NCBI GenBank assembly: GCA_019828595.1
Contig: JAHQRK010000003.1
Location: forward strand, 1,240,001 to 1,304,000
Direction of reading: 5' to 3'
Length of the DNA: 64,000 bases
From: Aphanomyces cochlioides
Lineage: Eukaryota; Oomycota; Saprolegniomycetes; Saprolegniales; Verrucalvaceae
Position numbers and translations under genes: made by a program. Positions 9,150-20,660 of the stretch are shown one piece after another. Under the pieces are notes generated by a model. It worked only from the letters and a program-made list of their open reading frames with translations, was not told the DNA's origin and did not search any database. Within the stretch, counting starts at the first letter, position 1; the number at the start of each line of letters is the position of its first letter.

Positions 9150-9772
9150 CTGTCTTGGCGGAGCGCAAATTGAATATGAAGGCAAGCCCCCACATTGACT
9201 AGGGATGATTTTTGGCCAATCAGATTGATCCAACTACATGCTAGTAATGTACCCTGCACATGCGATCCGTACACAGATGTACGTCGTGTCGGACGAGACA
9301 TTGTACGAACTTACCACCACCACTCGATCCCAAGGCAGTAACTCGACATCTCGCGACACAGGTTCATTCCATTACAGCGAGCGCTTCTAATCATTAGATG
9401 CAACATTAGAGCCTGGGACGCTTCCTGTGAATTGGTTGTGAAGTTAAGTCTGTTGACTTCATGTTCGTGACAGTGAGACAGATGATACAGATATCACTAC
9501 AGTAAGATATCATGGAAACGAATGCCAAGGAAAAGGCAAAGAGACAATGGTGGAGAAGTGAGCTTAGACGATGATAGAAGTAGTCAAGTTATCGGTCATG
9601 GCAGGAGCACAAGGCGGGCCTAGAAAGGACAAACAGAACAATATCGTCGATGATATGACTGCTTCAATGTTGAAGTTCCTTTCTACCAAGATTGGACGAT
9701 GCGTACGTCGTACATTCGTAGTTGTACGATTGTACAATCCTTCAACAAAAGAATAACGACTGAGAGTGCGAA
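9150..9772. other. Divergent promoter region between coronin and the membrane protein
   Basis: Both flanking genes start outward from here. Short frames (for example from 9571) have no recognisable feature. GTACGTCGT- and TGTACGATTGTACAA-like palindromic pieces occur at 9280-9740, but I cannot assign a factor. Confidence 0.4.
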
Positions 9773-10183
9773 ATGGAGGAATGGGAGGACATTAAGACAT
9801 GGTTCAAGCAAGCGCCAGAATGGGCTCCATATGCCGCTGCAAGCAGTGCCGCTGCTCTTCTGGTGTGTCTACTTTGCTGTATCTGCAGAGCAACTTGCTG
9901 TCGGCGTCGCCGCTCCAACTACGAAGCCATCACGAAAAATCTCGAGGACGAAGAGCGCGAGTTTGAGATGTCGTTGTCTTCCGATGACGACGATGGTGAG
10001 GGCCGCGCCATTGAATTCAATGATGACGAGCTCAAGCAAATGGAAATGCTGGAGTCGTATGGAAACAATCTGCAAACACAAGTCACCATTGACAAAGTCA
10101 CGCCGAAAGCTAATATTGAGCCAATGTCCCCGACAGCTGCCACTACATCCCATCGCATCAAGAAGACTCTTGATGACAACTGA
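9773..10183 (+). CDS. Small single-pass membrane protein with Cys-rich juxtamembrane segment
   Basis: 136 aa. A short polar N-terminus is followed by one hydrophobic segment (about residues 18-37) that runs into CLLCCICRATCCRRRR: seven cysteines in twelve residues and then a basic cluster. This arrangement is typical of palmitoylated type III or tail-type membrane anchors with the basic side in the cytosol. The C-terminal 90 residues are acidic (SSDDDDGE, NDDELKQ) and probably disordered. No family recognised. The ATG at 9773 is the first in frame. Divergent from coronin and followed by RIO1 on the same strand. Confidence 0.6.
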   Translation: MEEWEDIKTWFKQAPEWAPYAAASSAAALLVCLLCCICRATCCRRRRSNYEAITKNLEDEEREFEMSLSSDDDDGEGRAIEFNDDELKQMEMLESYGNNLQTQVTIDKVTPKANIEPMSPTAATTSHRIKKTLDDN

Positions 10184-10567
10184 AGCGCCAACAAGTCTAC
10201 GTCGTATTTATATAACCCACGCATTGTCTGCCATTGCACAGCTTTCTTGCAAGTGTGGCCTTCTCCACACCAGCACTGCACTTGGTACCAAGTCATTGAT
10301 CAATTTTAGAGCTTATATTTCAAATTGAATCAGCTCTTTTGGCTGTCTCAGTAGCGAGCACTTTGCAAGCGAAGCTAGCCCAAGTCTCCTTCGTTAGCTC
10401 AAGTCCTTCCAGGTTTTCTGCCCTTTGAGCTCTCTCGACACTTGGGCTACTTGAATTCATGGAGGAATTTCCATACCTGTATAAAATAATACACCTGTAT
10501 TCATTCTGACAGTTTTGATGATTTCATTGGTGGATGAGTTGATTGGAATTTGCATCAGCAAACCACG
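10184..10567 (+). other. Spacer before RIO1, no gene seen
   Basis: 384 bp with a TATTTATATAA stretch at about 10205, just after the upstream stop, and TATAAAATAAT at about 10479, about 90 bp before the RIO1 ATG. The second could be a promoter element of RIO1. No coding signal. Confidence 0.35.
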
Positions 10568-12019
10568 ATGGACTACGAAGGTGCGCTGTCCAAAGCGGCG
10601 GCAAATCAACTGGCTCAGAGCATCCGGGAGTCTGAAATCGGACGGACAAAGCACACAGGAAGAGATGATCGAGCAACGACCGAGCAAGTGCTGGATCCAC
10701 GAACGCGCATGATGCTCTATCGCATGCTGAACCAAGGCATTGTGACGGAAATCAATGGTTGCTTGAGCACGGGCAAAGAAGCCAATGTATACCACGCACG
10801 GCTTGGTAGCGATGAAGAAGGCGCGATCAAAGTGTACAAAACATCTATCTTGGTCTTCAAGGACCGTGACAAGTACGTCTCGGGTGAATTTCGCTTTCGC
10901 CACGGATATTCCAAGAGCAACCCGCGTAAGATGGTCAAGCTCTGGGCAGAAAAAGAAATGCGCAACCTCAAGCGATTGCGCGACGCTGGCATCATGTGCC
11001 CTGAACCCATCATGCTCCGATCGCATGTCCTCCTCATGACATTTATCGGCCACGATGGCTATGCTGCTCCACGACTGAAAGACGCTCGGTTGAGCGAATC
11101 CCAGCTCCGTGCAGTCTACGTCTCCTGCGTCAAGACTATCCGCGTCATGTACCAAGTCTGCAAGCTTGTCCATGGTGACTTGAGTGAGTACAACTTGCTC
11201 TACTACAAGTCCAACTTGTATTTCATTGATGTCTCACAGAGTGTCGAGCATGAGCATCCATGCGCAATGGAGTTTCTCCGCAAGGATTGCAAGAACGTGA
11301 CCGATTTCTTCACAAAAAATGTACCGACATGACGAGGCAACATGGCTTGACGATGCTTTTAGGGATTGACGCCCATGTCGACGATTGAATTGTTTGAATT
11401 CGTGACGGACCCGCGCGTACTGACAGAAGACGAAGTGGATGCGATCCTTGACTCGATTCAGTCCAAGATTCAAGTCCGTCCTGATACGCGAACGAACGAA
11501 GAGCTTGTCGACGAAGCTGTCTTTATGCAAACTTTCATTCCATCGTCCCTTGGACAAGTTTTGCATACGGAACGCGATCAGTTGGCGTATACTGAAGGGC
11601 GCATGGAGAAGTCGCTGTCGTCGGCGATTTCCCGCTTGGAAGTGGGCCAGCAGCCACGACTGATGGATATGCTCAACGTTGAGGAATTGGACTTGGAAGG
11701 TCTTGAAGACGACGACGATGATGATGATGACGACGATGAAGATGATGATGACGATGAAGAGGATGACGAAGACGATGAAGATGACGATGACAGCGATGAT
11801 GAAGATAATTCAGAAGACGATGAAGAAGTACGCAAGCAGAAAGCGCTCTTCCGCGCCGAGAGACGCGCCGAACGCGAACAACAAAAGGCTGCAGAGAAGC
11901 TCGACAAGAAGAGCAACAAGAAAGCCGTCAAGGAAGAAAAACGCGAAAAGCGAGCGACGAAAATTCCAAAACACGTCAAGAAGAGGCACAAGAAATTAGC
12001 CAAGCAAAAGAAGAAGTAA
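10568..12019 (+). CDS. RIO1: RIO1-type atypical protein kinase (40S ribosome maturation)
   Basis: Exons 10568-11320 and 11363-12019 (intron 11321-11362, GTACCG...TTTTAG, phase 0), 469 aa. RIO1 is needed for late cytoplasmic maturation of the 40S subunit. Visible motifs: N-terminal RIO1 region ([15 protein letters not shown]), flexible ATP-binding loop [11 protein letters not shown], catalytic loop [11 protein letters not shown], metal-binding [13 protein letters not shown], and [13 protein letters not shown]. The second exon continues [12 protein letters not shown], as in other RIO1 proteins. The C-terminus is a long Asp/Glu run (about residues 365-410) and then a Lys/Arg-rich tail, also typical. 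The stop lies inside the 3' end of the beta-mannosidase gene on the other strand (24-bp overlap). Confidence 0.95.
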
Positions 12020-14955
12020 ATGGAAAAAGCCATACGCCATCTTGTTGTCCTCCTTCGTGTCGTGCAAGCACGTCGCTTCGACGGCAAACGAGTGGTTTCC
12101 GTCATGGACTTCTGACGGATGCAAGTCCAAATATACAATGCGACGACCGTCATCTGGCAGCAAATGGAAAGCATTATCGCTCCATCGTCCGAGAACTTCA
12201 TGGGTCGCGCTGCTTGTGATCGCAAGCGTGACGAACAGTGCTGCACACGTTGATTCCACGGCGACGCCGACCGTGGAGGCATTCACAGACACGAGTTCAG
12301 TCTTGAGGCCACATGGTGAGGATGTCAACTCCTTGAATGGAGCAAAAAACTTCAGCTCCCAGGACTCTCCATTGTCGGCGCGAACATCCAAAAAGCAATT
12401 GAGTCGCGTGCAATCAGTGCCTTTAAACAGAGCAGACAGGTCTTCCTGCCATACATCATCGATGTGCGTCTACACGAGTTACTTGTCATCGTCACTTGTG
12501 TGATGTAGGATACCTCTTTCGTCACTACTGTCGTGACATTTTTTATGACGTCTCCGCCTGGAAGTCTTCTCAGCGTAACATGCACTGTGGTGGCTGTGGG
12601 TTTTGGTGTATCGTTCACGACAGATACGAGGACGTCGGTGTCGTTGAGGTATGCAATTGGTCTTACTGGAGCAAACGCGCGCTTGGCAATGGCGTGAAGG
12701 GGCTTCCACCGGCCGTTGTACTCGATGCTGGACCAACTTGGTCCTTGCCAAACATCATTGAGTTGCCAGTAGAGGATTCCCATCGTGCCCCATCGTCGCC
12801 AAGTCGAAATAGCCGCATCGTAGCAGACTGCTTGAGTTAACTGGGTCACGTGAAGCCACTTGGCCATGTGATCAGCCACAGACGTGGACGCAGCCTTAGT
12901 TGGGATATTGAAATGCCGGGCGACTTGGCGCAGCATATTCTCGGTGCCGTTTGGAGAGCGTTGTCGGAAGGCTAGGAATTCTTGAATAGCATCAACTGTC
13001 AGCCAGTCGGTGGCATTCGAGACTTCGAGAAGCGATCGGAGAGATGGAAAGCTCTGGAATCCAAATTCTGAGATAAATCGAGCTCGGGGAAGGTGCTGCC
13101 ACTCAGTGCAGTCGTCCACGACGTTGTAGTAATGGACGTCCCTAAGTAAAGCCCGGTATTAGAACTAAAGCAATAATGGTGCTCTACCCTTCGATGGTGG
13201 ATGAGGTGTTGCCCCACTTCTTTGTGTACGGAGTACGCGTGAGGAGGCCATTCGATGGCGATGTGTCGAGGAAAGGCCGGCTGTCGTCTAAAGCAGCAAC
13301 GAGGGGTTGAACAGTATCGACAAACAGCTTGACATAATCCACGATGGCTATATCGCGGTTGAACGTCGCCTTCTGTGGCAAATTGGCAGCAAATTGCTCA
13401 AACATGTTTTCGTTCTCATTGTTGCCACCCCACACGACAATGCTCGAATATTTCTTAAGTCGGCGAAGCTGGGCCTGGACTTCAGTTGTCACTGACGAGA
13501 GAAAAGCGGTATCTCGAGGGTACGATGCACATGCAAACATGAATTCTTGCCACACCATCAAGCCCAACTCGTCACATACTTCATAGAATTCATCAACTTC
13601 ATAGCGACCGCCGCCCCAGACACGAACCTATAGAATTTTAAGCCATTGGAAGATCCGAACGAGCTTATACCATGTTCATGTTGGCTGCACGAGCACTTTC
13701 AAGCAAATGGCGGCGCTTGATTTCAGCAGTAGCTGGTGCAAGTGGAAATGAATCGAGAGGGACATGATTGGCCCCTTTGGCAACAACAGCGACGCCATTC
13801 ACTTCGAAGTAGAACGTGTGTCCGCCTCCGGCTTCTGGTGTTTGCACAAGACGGACTTGACGGATTCCAACTTTTCCTTGGCGAGAATGCAAAGTGGCGT
13901 TGTCGCTTGTTCGAATCAACGCCAACTTGATCCTGTACAAATGCGGCTCGCCGTAGCCATGCGGCCACCACAGCAGAGGATTTGCTATCGCATGCCTACA
14001 AGACAAGTTCAGATTTTCAAGTTGCTCAAGCTATGTGTTTTACTTCAAAACAACTTTATGTTCGAGAGTGTTCACCGGTGTTGACACAACCTCGTCATCG
14101 TCAATCGTAAGCTGAGCAGCCACAGCTTGAGTGCCACACTGGCCTTCAATATCCACGTTCAAGGCGAGTTCCACCTTGTTATCTTGAAAGATTTGGTCCA
14201 AGGAATACTCTTCGATGCGCATGGCACATGATTCTTCTTCGTCTTCGAAATGGACATGCACATAGCCTTTCAGTCCTGTTGTGAGAAATGCTACAAGGAC
14301 TTGAAGACAACAAAAGAGCAATCGGCATTACCTGGACCCCAGTCCCAGCCAGAATCCGATCCAGTCTTACGGAGAAATACACGCTCTGTGGGTTCAGCCC
14401 ATGTGTTTGGGTTAATCGTCGCATGGATTTTGTACGGGTATTCTGCCGCCTGCTCAACGTCAGCTTCATCAATTCGTATCAACTCCTTACCTTACGATAT
14501 GTGTAATTTAGCACAGGCTCAAACTTGATCTTGATTGAGTTTTGGCCTTTTTGGATCAAGCTGGAAATGTTGAATGAATACGAGATGAAGGAGTTCGCAG
14601 TCTCAGCAAGCGGGCGTTCATTGACAAAGATCGAGGCTGGGCCATCGACTGATTCAAGAAGCAGGCGACTTGGCACGACGCTCGTCACATCAAAAGTAGT
14701 CTCGTAAACCCATGTTGATTGTGCGACCCATTGGAGTTCTCGTTCATTGTACCGCTCCAGAGGATTCGGAATAATGTTGGCCTGCTGCAAGTGCGTGTGC
14801 GATGTGCCTGGAATTGTCGTTGTGATGTCAACAACACGATCCGAGGGCAACGTATCCGTATTGTAGAAGCGCCAAGATTCCAAGGAAACGGTCGATGCGC
14901 GGCAAACAATCGCACAGAGCGATATAAGCACGACGATCCATGGGCGCCGAGACAT
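11996..14955 (-). CDS. Beta-mannosidase, glycoside hydrolase family 2
   Basis: Seven exons on the minus strand: 14491-14955, 14332-14449, 14044-14290, 13671-13995, 13188-13627, 12514-13141, 11996-12469; 898 aa. All six introns are 41-48 bp and keep frame. A signal peptide (MSRRPWIVVLISLCAIVCRA) points to secretion or the lysosome-like vacuole. The sugar-binding and Ig-like domains (WDWGP at about 190, LLWWPHGYG) lead to the TIM barrel with the acid/base Glu in GGNNENE (about E456) and the nucleophile in ISEFGFQS (about E557), close to the human enzyme. It removes terminal beta-1,4-mannose from glycans. The C-terminus carries about 20 extra residues ending [10 protein letters not shown], encoded by the antisense of the RIO1 Lys-rich tail; this hydrophobic end is unusual. 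Confidence 0.93.
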
Positions 14956-15775
14956 CGTCGTCAAAGGCAAATTGTCAAATGACGCAAATTAAAAAAAAGA
15001 TATTTTCAAAAAATAATAAGAATATGTTGGAAGAATGAATCGAATAAAAAGAATTGAAATAAAAATTCCAACTTGAACTTCGAGAAAGGACGGATAAAAA
15101 CTTCACACCTATCATGTCCTTCTTGTCCTATGTCAATACAACTAACATATCAAGTCAAAAGAGAACACTTCGGGGACTTGAAACTATTCAAAGTTATGTA
15201 ATGCTCTCACCAAACGGTTGTCGGTGCGATTTCAAGTGTGCTTGCATCTTTTTCAACCTTTTTGGCTCCACACCTCAATGCTCACGCTGGATTGGTTAAA
15301 TAATATCCAATCAAAAAAATTATTTTACAATAATATTGTCGTTTGGGTCCAAAACTGGAAATTTGAGATGTTTTGAAAATGTTTCAATTATTTGACGCAT
15401 ACACTATTTAAAGTTTACACAAACATTTTCTTATATTGCCCTCGATCATGACCATTAAATAGTGTAATTTCAAACGTTTTAAATGTTTGAAAACATGTTC
15501 GAAACATTCAATTTCTTTTCACTTGAAATTTGTATGCATCAATTGTTGCGTCAATTTGCTTGCGTCAAAATTTATTCCGCACGACTCCAGTTTTTTATTA
15601 AAACCACAATACACCAATCAAAAGATTTTAAATATATTATTTCTTCCAATTAAATCTTTTATCTATTTTATTTATCCAATAGAATAATTTAGAATTGGAT
15701 TGCGAAGATTGATAATATAAATTGTGGGAGGATTTTTACCTTAACGACGAAATGTATGGCAGTCAGTGGGCAGAT
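14956..15775. other. AT-rich intergenic region
   Basis: About 820 bp, strongly AT-rich from 14990 to 15720, with runs such as AAAAAAAGATATTTTCAAAAAATAATAAG. Many short inverted fragments (AATATTATTT-like), but no TIR, ORF or repeat I can define. Confidence 0.4.
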
Positions 15776-16336
15776 ATGTGGTCTCGAGTTGCCGCGGTCG
15801 GCTTGCGTCGCTTTGGCTCGCATGCGCACAAGCACGTTCCAGAACAATTTGTTCGTGATCAAATCGTGTCCATCACATTATTGGACTGGGAAGGCAGCCG
15901 CCACATTGTTCAAGGACGCGTAGGCCAATCGTTGTATGAAGCTTCTCGCTTGTCTGGACTCGATCTCATCAGGGACGACTCACTTGGCGGCGGCGGCTCC
16001 ACTTACAGCGCGGTTCGCACGCCTGAATTCACTGAAAACTTGTTTGGTGAAGGCGTCGTGTCGCCTTTGTCCCATGTAGTCGTCTCGAACGAGTGGGTGG
16101 ACAAGATCCCAGCCGCGAACGAACGTGAAGTGCGTATATTGGAAGATGTGCCTGAAGATGACTGGACCAAGAACTCGCGTTTGGCGACTGAAATCATCTT
16201 GACCAAGGAATTGGACGGCCTTGTTGTCGCTGTGCCTGAAGCGCCTCCTGTCGAAACCTTCACGTACAAGAACGATTACGAAGAAGAAGGTCCTGCTCCA
16301 TACTCCATGTTCCCACCGTCTCTTCGCGGCGATTAA
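15776..16336 (+). CDS. Ferredoxin-fold mitochondrial protein without Fe-S cysteines
   Basis: 186 aa. The start at 15776 gives MWSRVAAVGLRRFGSHAHKH, a good mitochondrial presequence (no acid, several Arg); an ATG at 15752 would add eight residues. The body follows adrenodoxin-type 2Fe-2S ferredoxins: VSITLLDWEGSRHIVQGRVG (first strands), GEGVVSPLSHVVVSNEWVDK where ferredoxins have GEG-x-x-A-C-S-T-C-H, and SRLATEIILTKELDGLVVAVP where they have SRLGCQ-x-x-LTKxLDGLxVxxP. All four ligand cysteines are replaced; the protein has no Cys at all. A structural role is likely, perhaps like the ferredoxin-like bridge subunit of mitochondrial complex I seen in plants and ciliates. A 50-residue acidic tail follows. 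Confidence 0.75.
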   Translation: MWSRVAAVGLRRFGSHAHKHVPEQFVRDQIVSITLLDWEGSRHIVQGRVGQSLYEASRLSGLDLIRDDSLGGGGSTYSAVRTPEFTENLFGEGVVSPLSHVVVSNEWVDKIPAANEREVRILEDVPEDDWTKNSRLATEIILTKELDGLVVAVPEAPPVETFTYKNDYEEEGPAPYSMFPPSLRGD

Positions 16337-16492
16337 AGTCGATTATGAAACACTCGAACATGTTGGTTTATATGTACATCATCCTCCGAACGGCTCGTCG
16401 TCGGCACTTCCGGTTGACATGTTACACGAAACGCCGCAGACCGTTTCAGCATCAACTTGCAACGTTTCATTGCCCACTCCATCCTGAGCTTC

Positions 16493-19473
16493 ATGTCGTC
16501 GCCGTCTGGACCAACGCTGGTGGATTACTTTGTCCAGGTCTCGATCGTGGGTTGTGTAGAATCCTCCATGACCAATCTCACGCATGAAATTGCGTAGAAA
16601 CTGACACAACGTCAGTGCGTTCCATTATCCACCGCGTTCCTTCCGTCGACCGCGACTACTTTCCACTGCCCGATGGTGTCCGCTATGTACTCTCCATGGT
16701 TGACGATGCATCTCATGGCCCATGGCGTAGTTTTGCCTCCCAGAGAAGTTAGATCTTCGTCTCCGCGCTCCGTACGAACGCATGCCTTCTTTTCATTCCT
16801 TCACTCTGACCGGTGGCGATGGCTCGAGAGCGTTTGGTTTTGCGCTCACAACGTATGAGCCAAGTGAAGACGGTAGAGACCGCTCCATCGAGCTCGAGTG
16901 ACCCACGACACTCTCTAGGGGGCGTGTCGGTGCCGCTAGTCTACTGCTTCATTTCCCATTTTCCGTTCTTCTCACTCTTCAAGCATATCCTCGGGTACTT
17001 ACGCCCCGAATGGTGGCTTCAACAAGCGTCGTGTAGATGGATTTACTACGCGCAAGGCCTTCATCCAACATCCATGGACACGGCACCAACCAACTTGCGG
17101 CGGTGCATTTTGCCAAGTCCTCGTCATAGCTCGAACAACCAGCAAGAAGTACGCTGCTCTCGACATCGAGTCTCTCATGAGATCTTGTCTTTGTAGGAGA
17201 GCTCAAGCAGCACGTGGCCACAAGCCATCGCTGACTTTGTGCTGAGCAGTCCTGCGCCTCATGGTGGTTCTATCTTGGACATCCGCCTTGGCGAAGGTAG
17301 CTCGAGTTTTGCGTACCAACATGCGCTGCTCAAGAGCTCATTGCCTCCAGTCGATGACATGTGCTTTCAATTGCTCTTCCAGCATCTGAGCGTCAAGAGC
17401 ATCCTGACCGTCCTCAACTGCCTGCTCCTCGAGCAGCGCGTCCTTGTGCACTCTTCGGTACGACCAACAGCTTCATCAAGTTGAGCTCAACAAAGATTTC
17501 TTAGCATCATGGACTCTTGACGCCCATCTGTGAAGCTCTCTGTGCTCTTCTCTTCCCGTTTGTGTGGGAGCATGTGTACATTCCAATGCTCCCGATGAAA
17601 CTCATCGACTATCTCCAAGTCGACTTGCCTCCATGAGCTCTCTCAGCTTAACTCGGTCGTAGGCGCCGGTTCCTTTCTTCATGGGCGTTCACACGAGCTA
17701 CTTGACGACAAGAATTGGCGCCGATGCATTCAGCTCGTGCGTCGTTGTCCACGTCGACAAGGATAAAGTCGTTCAGCCGATTCACAGCGGAGCTGTGAAT
17801 TGGTCCTCTGGTACCCACGACGCCGTGCACGACTTTGACTTGATGAAATTCCCCGCCGTGCCGCTCGCCACGCTCATCAACGACATCAAAGCCGTGCTGG
17901 ATCAATACCAGCCTAGAGCGAATGCCCACACAGGTCATCTCCTTCTGCTTCCTCGCCAATCTAAGTTGTGATCGATAGCCGCAAGCAACCGCATTCGAAC
18001 GCGGCGTAAGGCACGAACTTCCGACGCTCTGTGCATTCTCAAGGACGAGGAAGGCGATGCCATGGACGATGCGAGACTTCACGCTGCACCTGAAGTTGAA
18101 ATCACGTTTGGTCCTGGTCCGGTATGCCTCCTGCTGCTGTCCCCTGCCTTCTGATGCGATCTATCTTAGCTCGGGATCACGTTTGAATCCACGCACGTGT
18201 GGCTATTGTCCACTGGCTTGGCTCCGTCGGATGCAGACTCTTCGAGCCTTCCATCGAATGCGTCGGCTGTCGTGAAGGCATTTCCCCAACTGCAGAATGG
18301 TCTGCCAGGCCCCGCAGCTCTCTCAGGACTCATTGCACCAGGGAGCTACCTCCTGAGCGTGAATGACCACTCGACACTTCATCTGTCCTTTGAAGCGACT
18401 TGCGATCTACTCCGCCATGAGCCCCGCCCGCTCATCTTGCGCTTTCAAAATTCAACGCATATGCCCTACCACAATGCGCTGCAATTTGCCGCGCGAGTGC
18501 GAGCGTCAAGTCTTCTCTCGCTTAGCTCAGCATCACCACGACCACGGCAATGCCTAGCCCAAATCGAATGGATTGACGCAGTCCGAGCAGCCTTCACGCA
18601 GTTCTTCCTGGGACTCTTGCGCGATGTAGCGGGTTATGTATCAGTTCAGCCCTTGTTTGCTTCCCCTGAGACTGCTCCAAGCATCTCAAGGCGCCACAGC
18701 ATGCAGCGCTTCATTTCATTTGACCGAGCGCGGTTTATCGCAAGCCAACCCAAGGCATCGGCGCCATTTCTAGCGGCTCTCTGTGATACTCAAACCTTTA
18801 TTGCGTTCGTCAACGACACTGCCGTGGGGCAATTGCCGCATCTTGGGCTGGATTCGCCCTTCGTCGACCTCTTCCACGAATGTGCCGCGCTGCATGACCA
18901 AGCGGAAGTGGCTCAGCGACTAGCCCGCCACACTCCTGACGAAACCAAGCGCGTGTTGCTGCATTGTCTAGGATGGCCAGCTCCAGAGACGACTAGCCAT
19001 GCGACTCCCCAGACGACGCTAGCGCGGCTCTTGAAAGATCTCGAACTTGAAATGCAAACATCTCCAGCAGTCGACGATGTTATCTTGATGGAATCGCCGC
19101 AGAAACGTCAGTCCATGACTCGACAGCTTGAAAAGATGATGTGTGGAGGCGCGTTGGAGGTAATCCACCTACGGCTGCCTCCTCTTGATGCTTTGTTTAG
19201 CTGAATCAGCCACGACGACGTCGATCGGTCAGCGATTCAGCGGCTGTCGAGCTCGAAGAAGAATTACAGCAAGCTCTCGACGACGAAGACAACGTACCAG
19301 TGCGTATGAAGAAGGAGCAGCAGCCTCAAGATGACACTGGCGTGCAGCTCAAGAAGCCACGCAGGTAGGAGCCAGCACTGCACTCTCAGTGTGCTCACGA
19401 TGCTCGCAGTAGGTTCCACCGGCAAGTTTGGTCATCCTGGCGATTCAAACTCAAAAAGCAGACCCAGCTCTAA
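16493..19473 (+). CDS. DENN-domain protein with PDZ-like insert
   Basis: Twelve exons: 16493-16550, 16598-16686, 16731-16872, 16919-16994, 17037-17148, 17197-17457, 17505-17618, 17663-17933, 17979-18121, 18170-19159, 19201-19364, 19410-19473; 827 aa, all joins in frame, introns 41-48 bp. uDENN: LVDYF, YFPLPDG, FCLPEK, PSFHSFTLTGGDGSRAFGF. Core DENN: LLFQHLSVKSILTVLNCLLL, LVHSS, ALCALLFPFVWEHVYIPMLP, APVPFFMGVHTSYL. Then a PDZ-like part (GPGPLGITFE, GSYLLSVNDHS, PLILRF) and dDENN (RAAFTQFFLGLL, FLAALCDTQTFIAFVND). DENN proteins are exchange factors for Rab GTPases in membrane traffic. The first intron has a weak donor (GTTGTG) and the last exon is optional: without it the protein stops at 19368. 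Confidence 0.85.
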
Positions 19474-19553
19474 GCATATAATAGACGTCATGTGTTGTGG
19501 AACGACTTGCATCCGAAGCTAGGCGAGGAGAGGAAAAGATCGTTGGATTTTCA

Positions 19554-20660
19554 TCAAGTTTTTCCCCGGCGAAAGATTTTGTCGAAGAAGGAAGGCTTCT
19601 TCTCTGTGGATGGAGGCAATTCAGCTTTGGCTCTCTTTGTGGGCGATCCGGGGGGTGGCGGCATGCGTTGGAGATTCCGGCTCACGGCGTCCAAGTCTTG
19701 GCTCGTATGGCCTTCGGCAGCCATAAACGCCTTGACTTCTTCGTGGGAGAAGCCGAGCTGCAGCAAGTTTTGAAATTTCATCGTGAGATCTTCGCTCTTG
19801 GCTTCCATGGAGGGTGGAGCTGATTGCGCTGATGATGATGATGGTGGTGGTGGTGCACCAAAGAGATTGTCGTCAGCGGAGCGAGGTTGTGTGTCGTCAG
19901 AACCAGCCGCAGCTGCAGGTCGTTTCTTCTTCTTTTTGACTTTTTTGGGCTCTTCGGGCTGCTTGGCCTCGTCGAGAGGAGCCGTGAGCCGCGTTTCGAG
20001 TTTCGCGTCCTGGAGATGTTGCCTGTACTTTGGGAAATTCCGCGCATCGAGACGCGTTCGTCGAGGATCTGTAAGGTACGAGATGGGTGGCGGAGCGTCA
20101 ATTTCAGTGGCTTTGGGAAGAGCTCGATGGGCTTTGGCGCGGATTTCGTATTCCTCTTGACGCTTCTGTTCACGTTCACGCTCGCGTTGCTGCTTTCGCT
20201 TTGCTTTGGCAAGCTTTTGTCCCTCTTTACTCTCCGGATCCGTCACAGCTTTAATTGACTTGACCCACAGCGTAACTTCATTGCGGTTGTGTCCACTCGC
20301 TGAGATCTCTTTGCCTTTGTCCGTGACAAACTTGATCGAGTTGTCATGTGAGGAAAGCATCGTTTTTCCATCCCAGTCCTGCACGAACATACGTGAGTCT
20401 ATCAAGCAGGTAATGTGTGCCTACTTTTGTACCGCCGAGACGGACTTGGTTGATAAACTTTGTCGGATTATTCGTCGCTTGGTCTTCGTTTGTGTAGACT
20501 GTGAACACACCAGTGTCCGAGAGCACGCAATAGTACTCTTGGCTACAAACAAGCCATCATAGTCTAGTCCTGTCAATTTTACGTACAATGTTAGAGCCAT
20601 TCCATAGCGAAGATTGAGGAATCCTTTGTACAAGAGCTCGCCATCCGCAGGAGTCGCCAT
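19554..20660 (-). CDS. PH-domain protein with C-terminal UBA-like segment
   Basis: Exons on the minus strand: 20587-20660, 20425-20542, 19554-20378; 338 aa. The first 110 residues have the order of a pleckstrin homology domain: GELLYKGFLNLRYGMA, YYCVLSDTGVFTVYT, then KFVTDKGKEISASGHN and the final helix VTLWVKSIKAV. The middle is charged and coiled (KRKQQREREREQKRQEE) with KKVKKKKKRP. Near the end LTMKFQNLLQLGFSHEEVKAFM resembles a UBA three-helix bundle. It may link phosphoinositides or proteins at membranes to ubiquitin; this is inference. The first ATG in frame is at 20660. It converges with the DENN gene (81 bp between stops). Confidence 0.7.

Noticed and set aside
16379..16609. Minus-strand frame of 76 codons near the DENN start.
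   Set aside because: Overlaps the first DENN exon, which matches the uDENN beginning; no feature on the minus strand.
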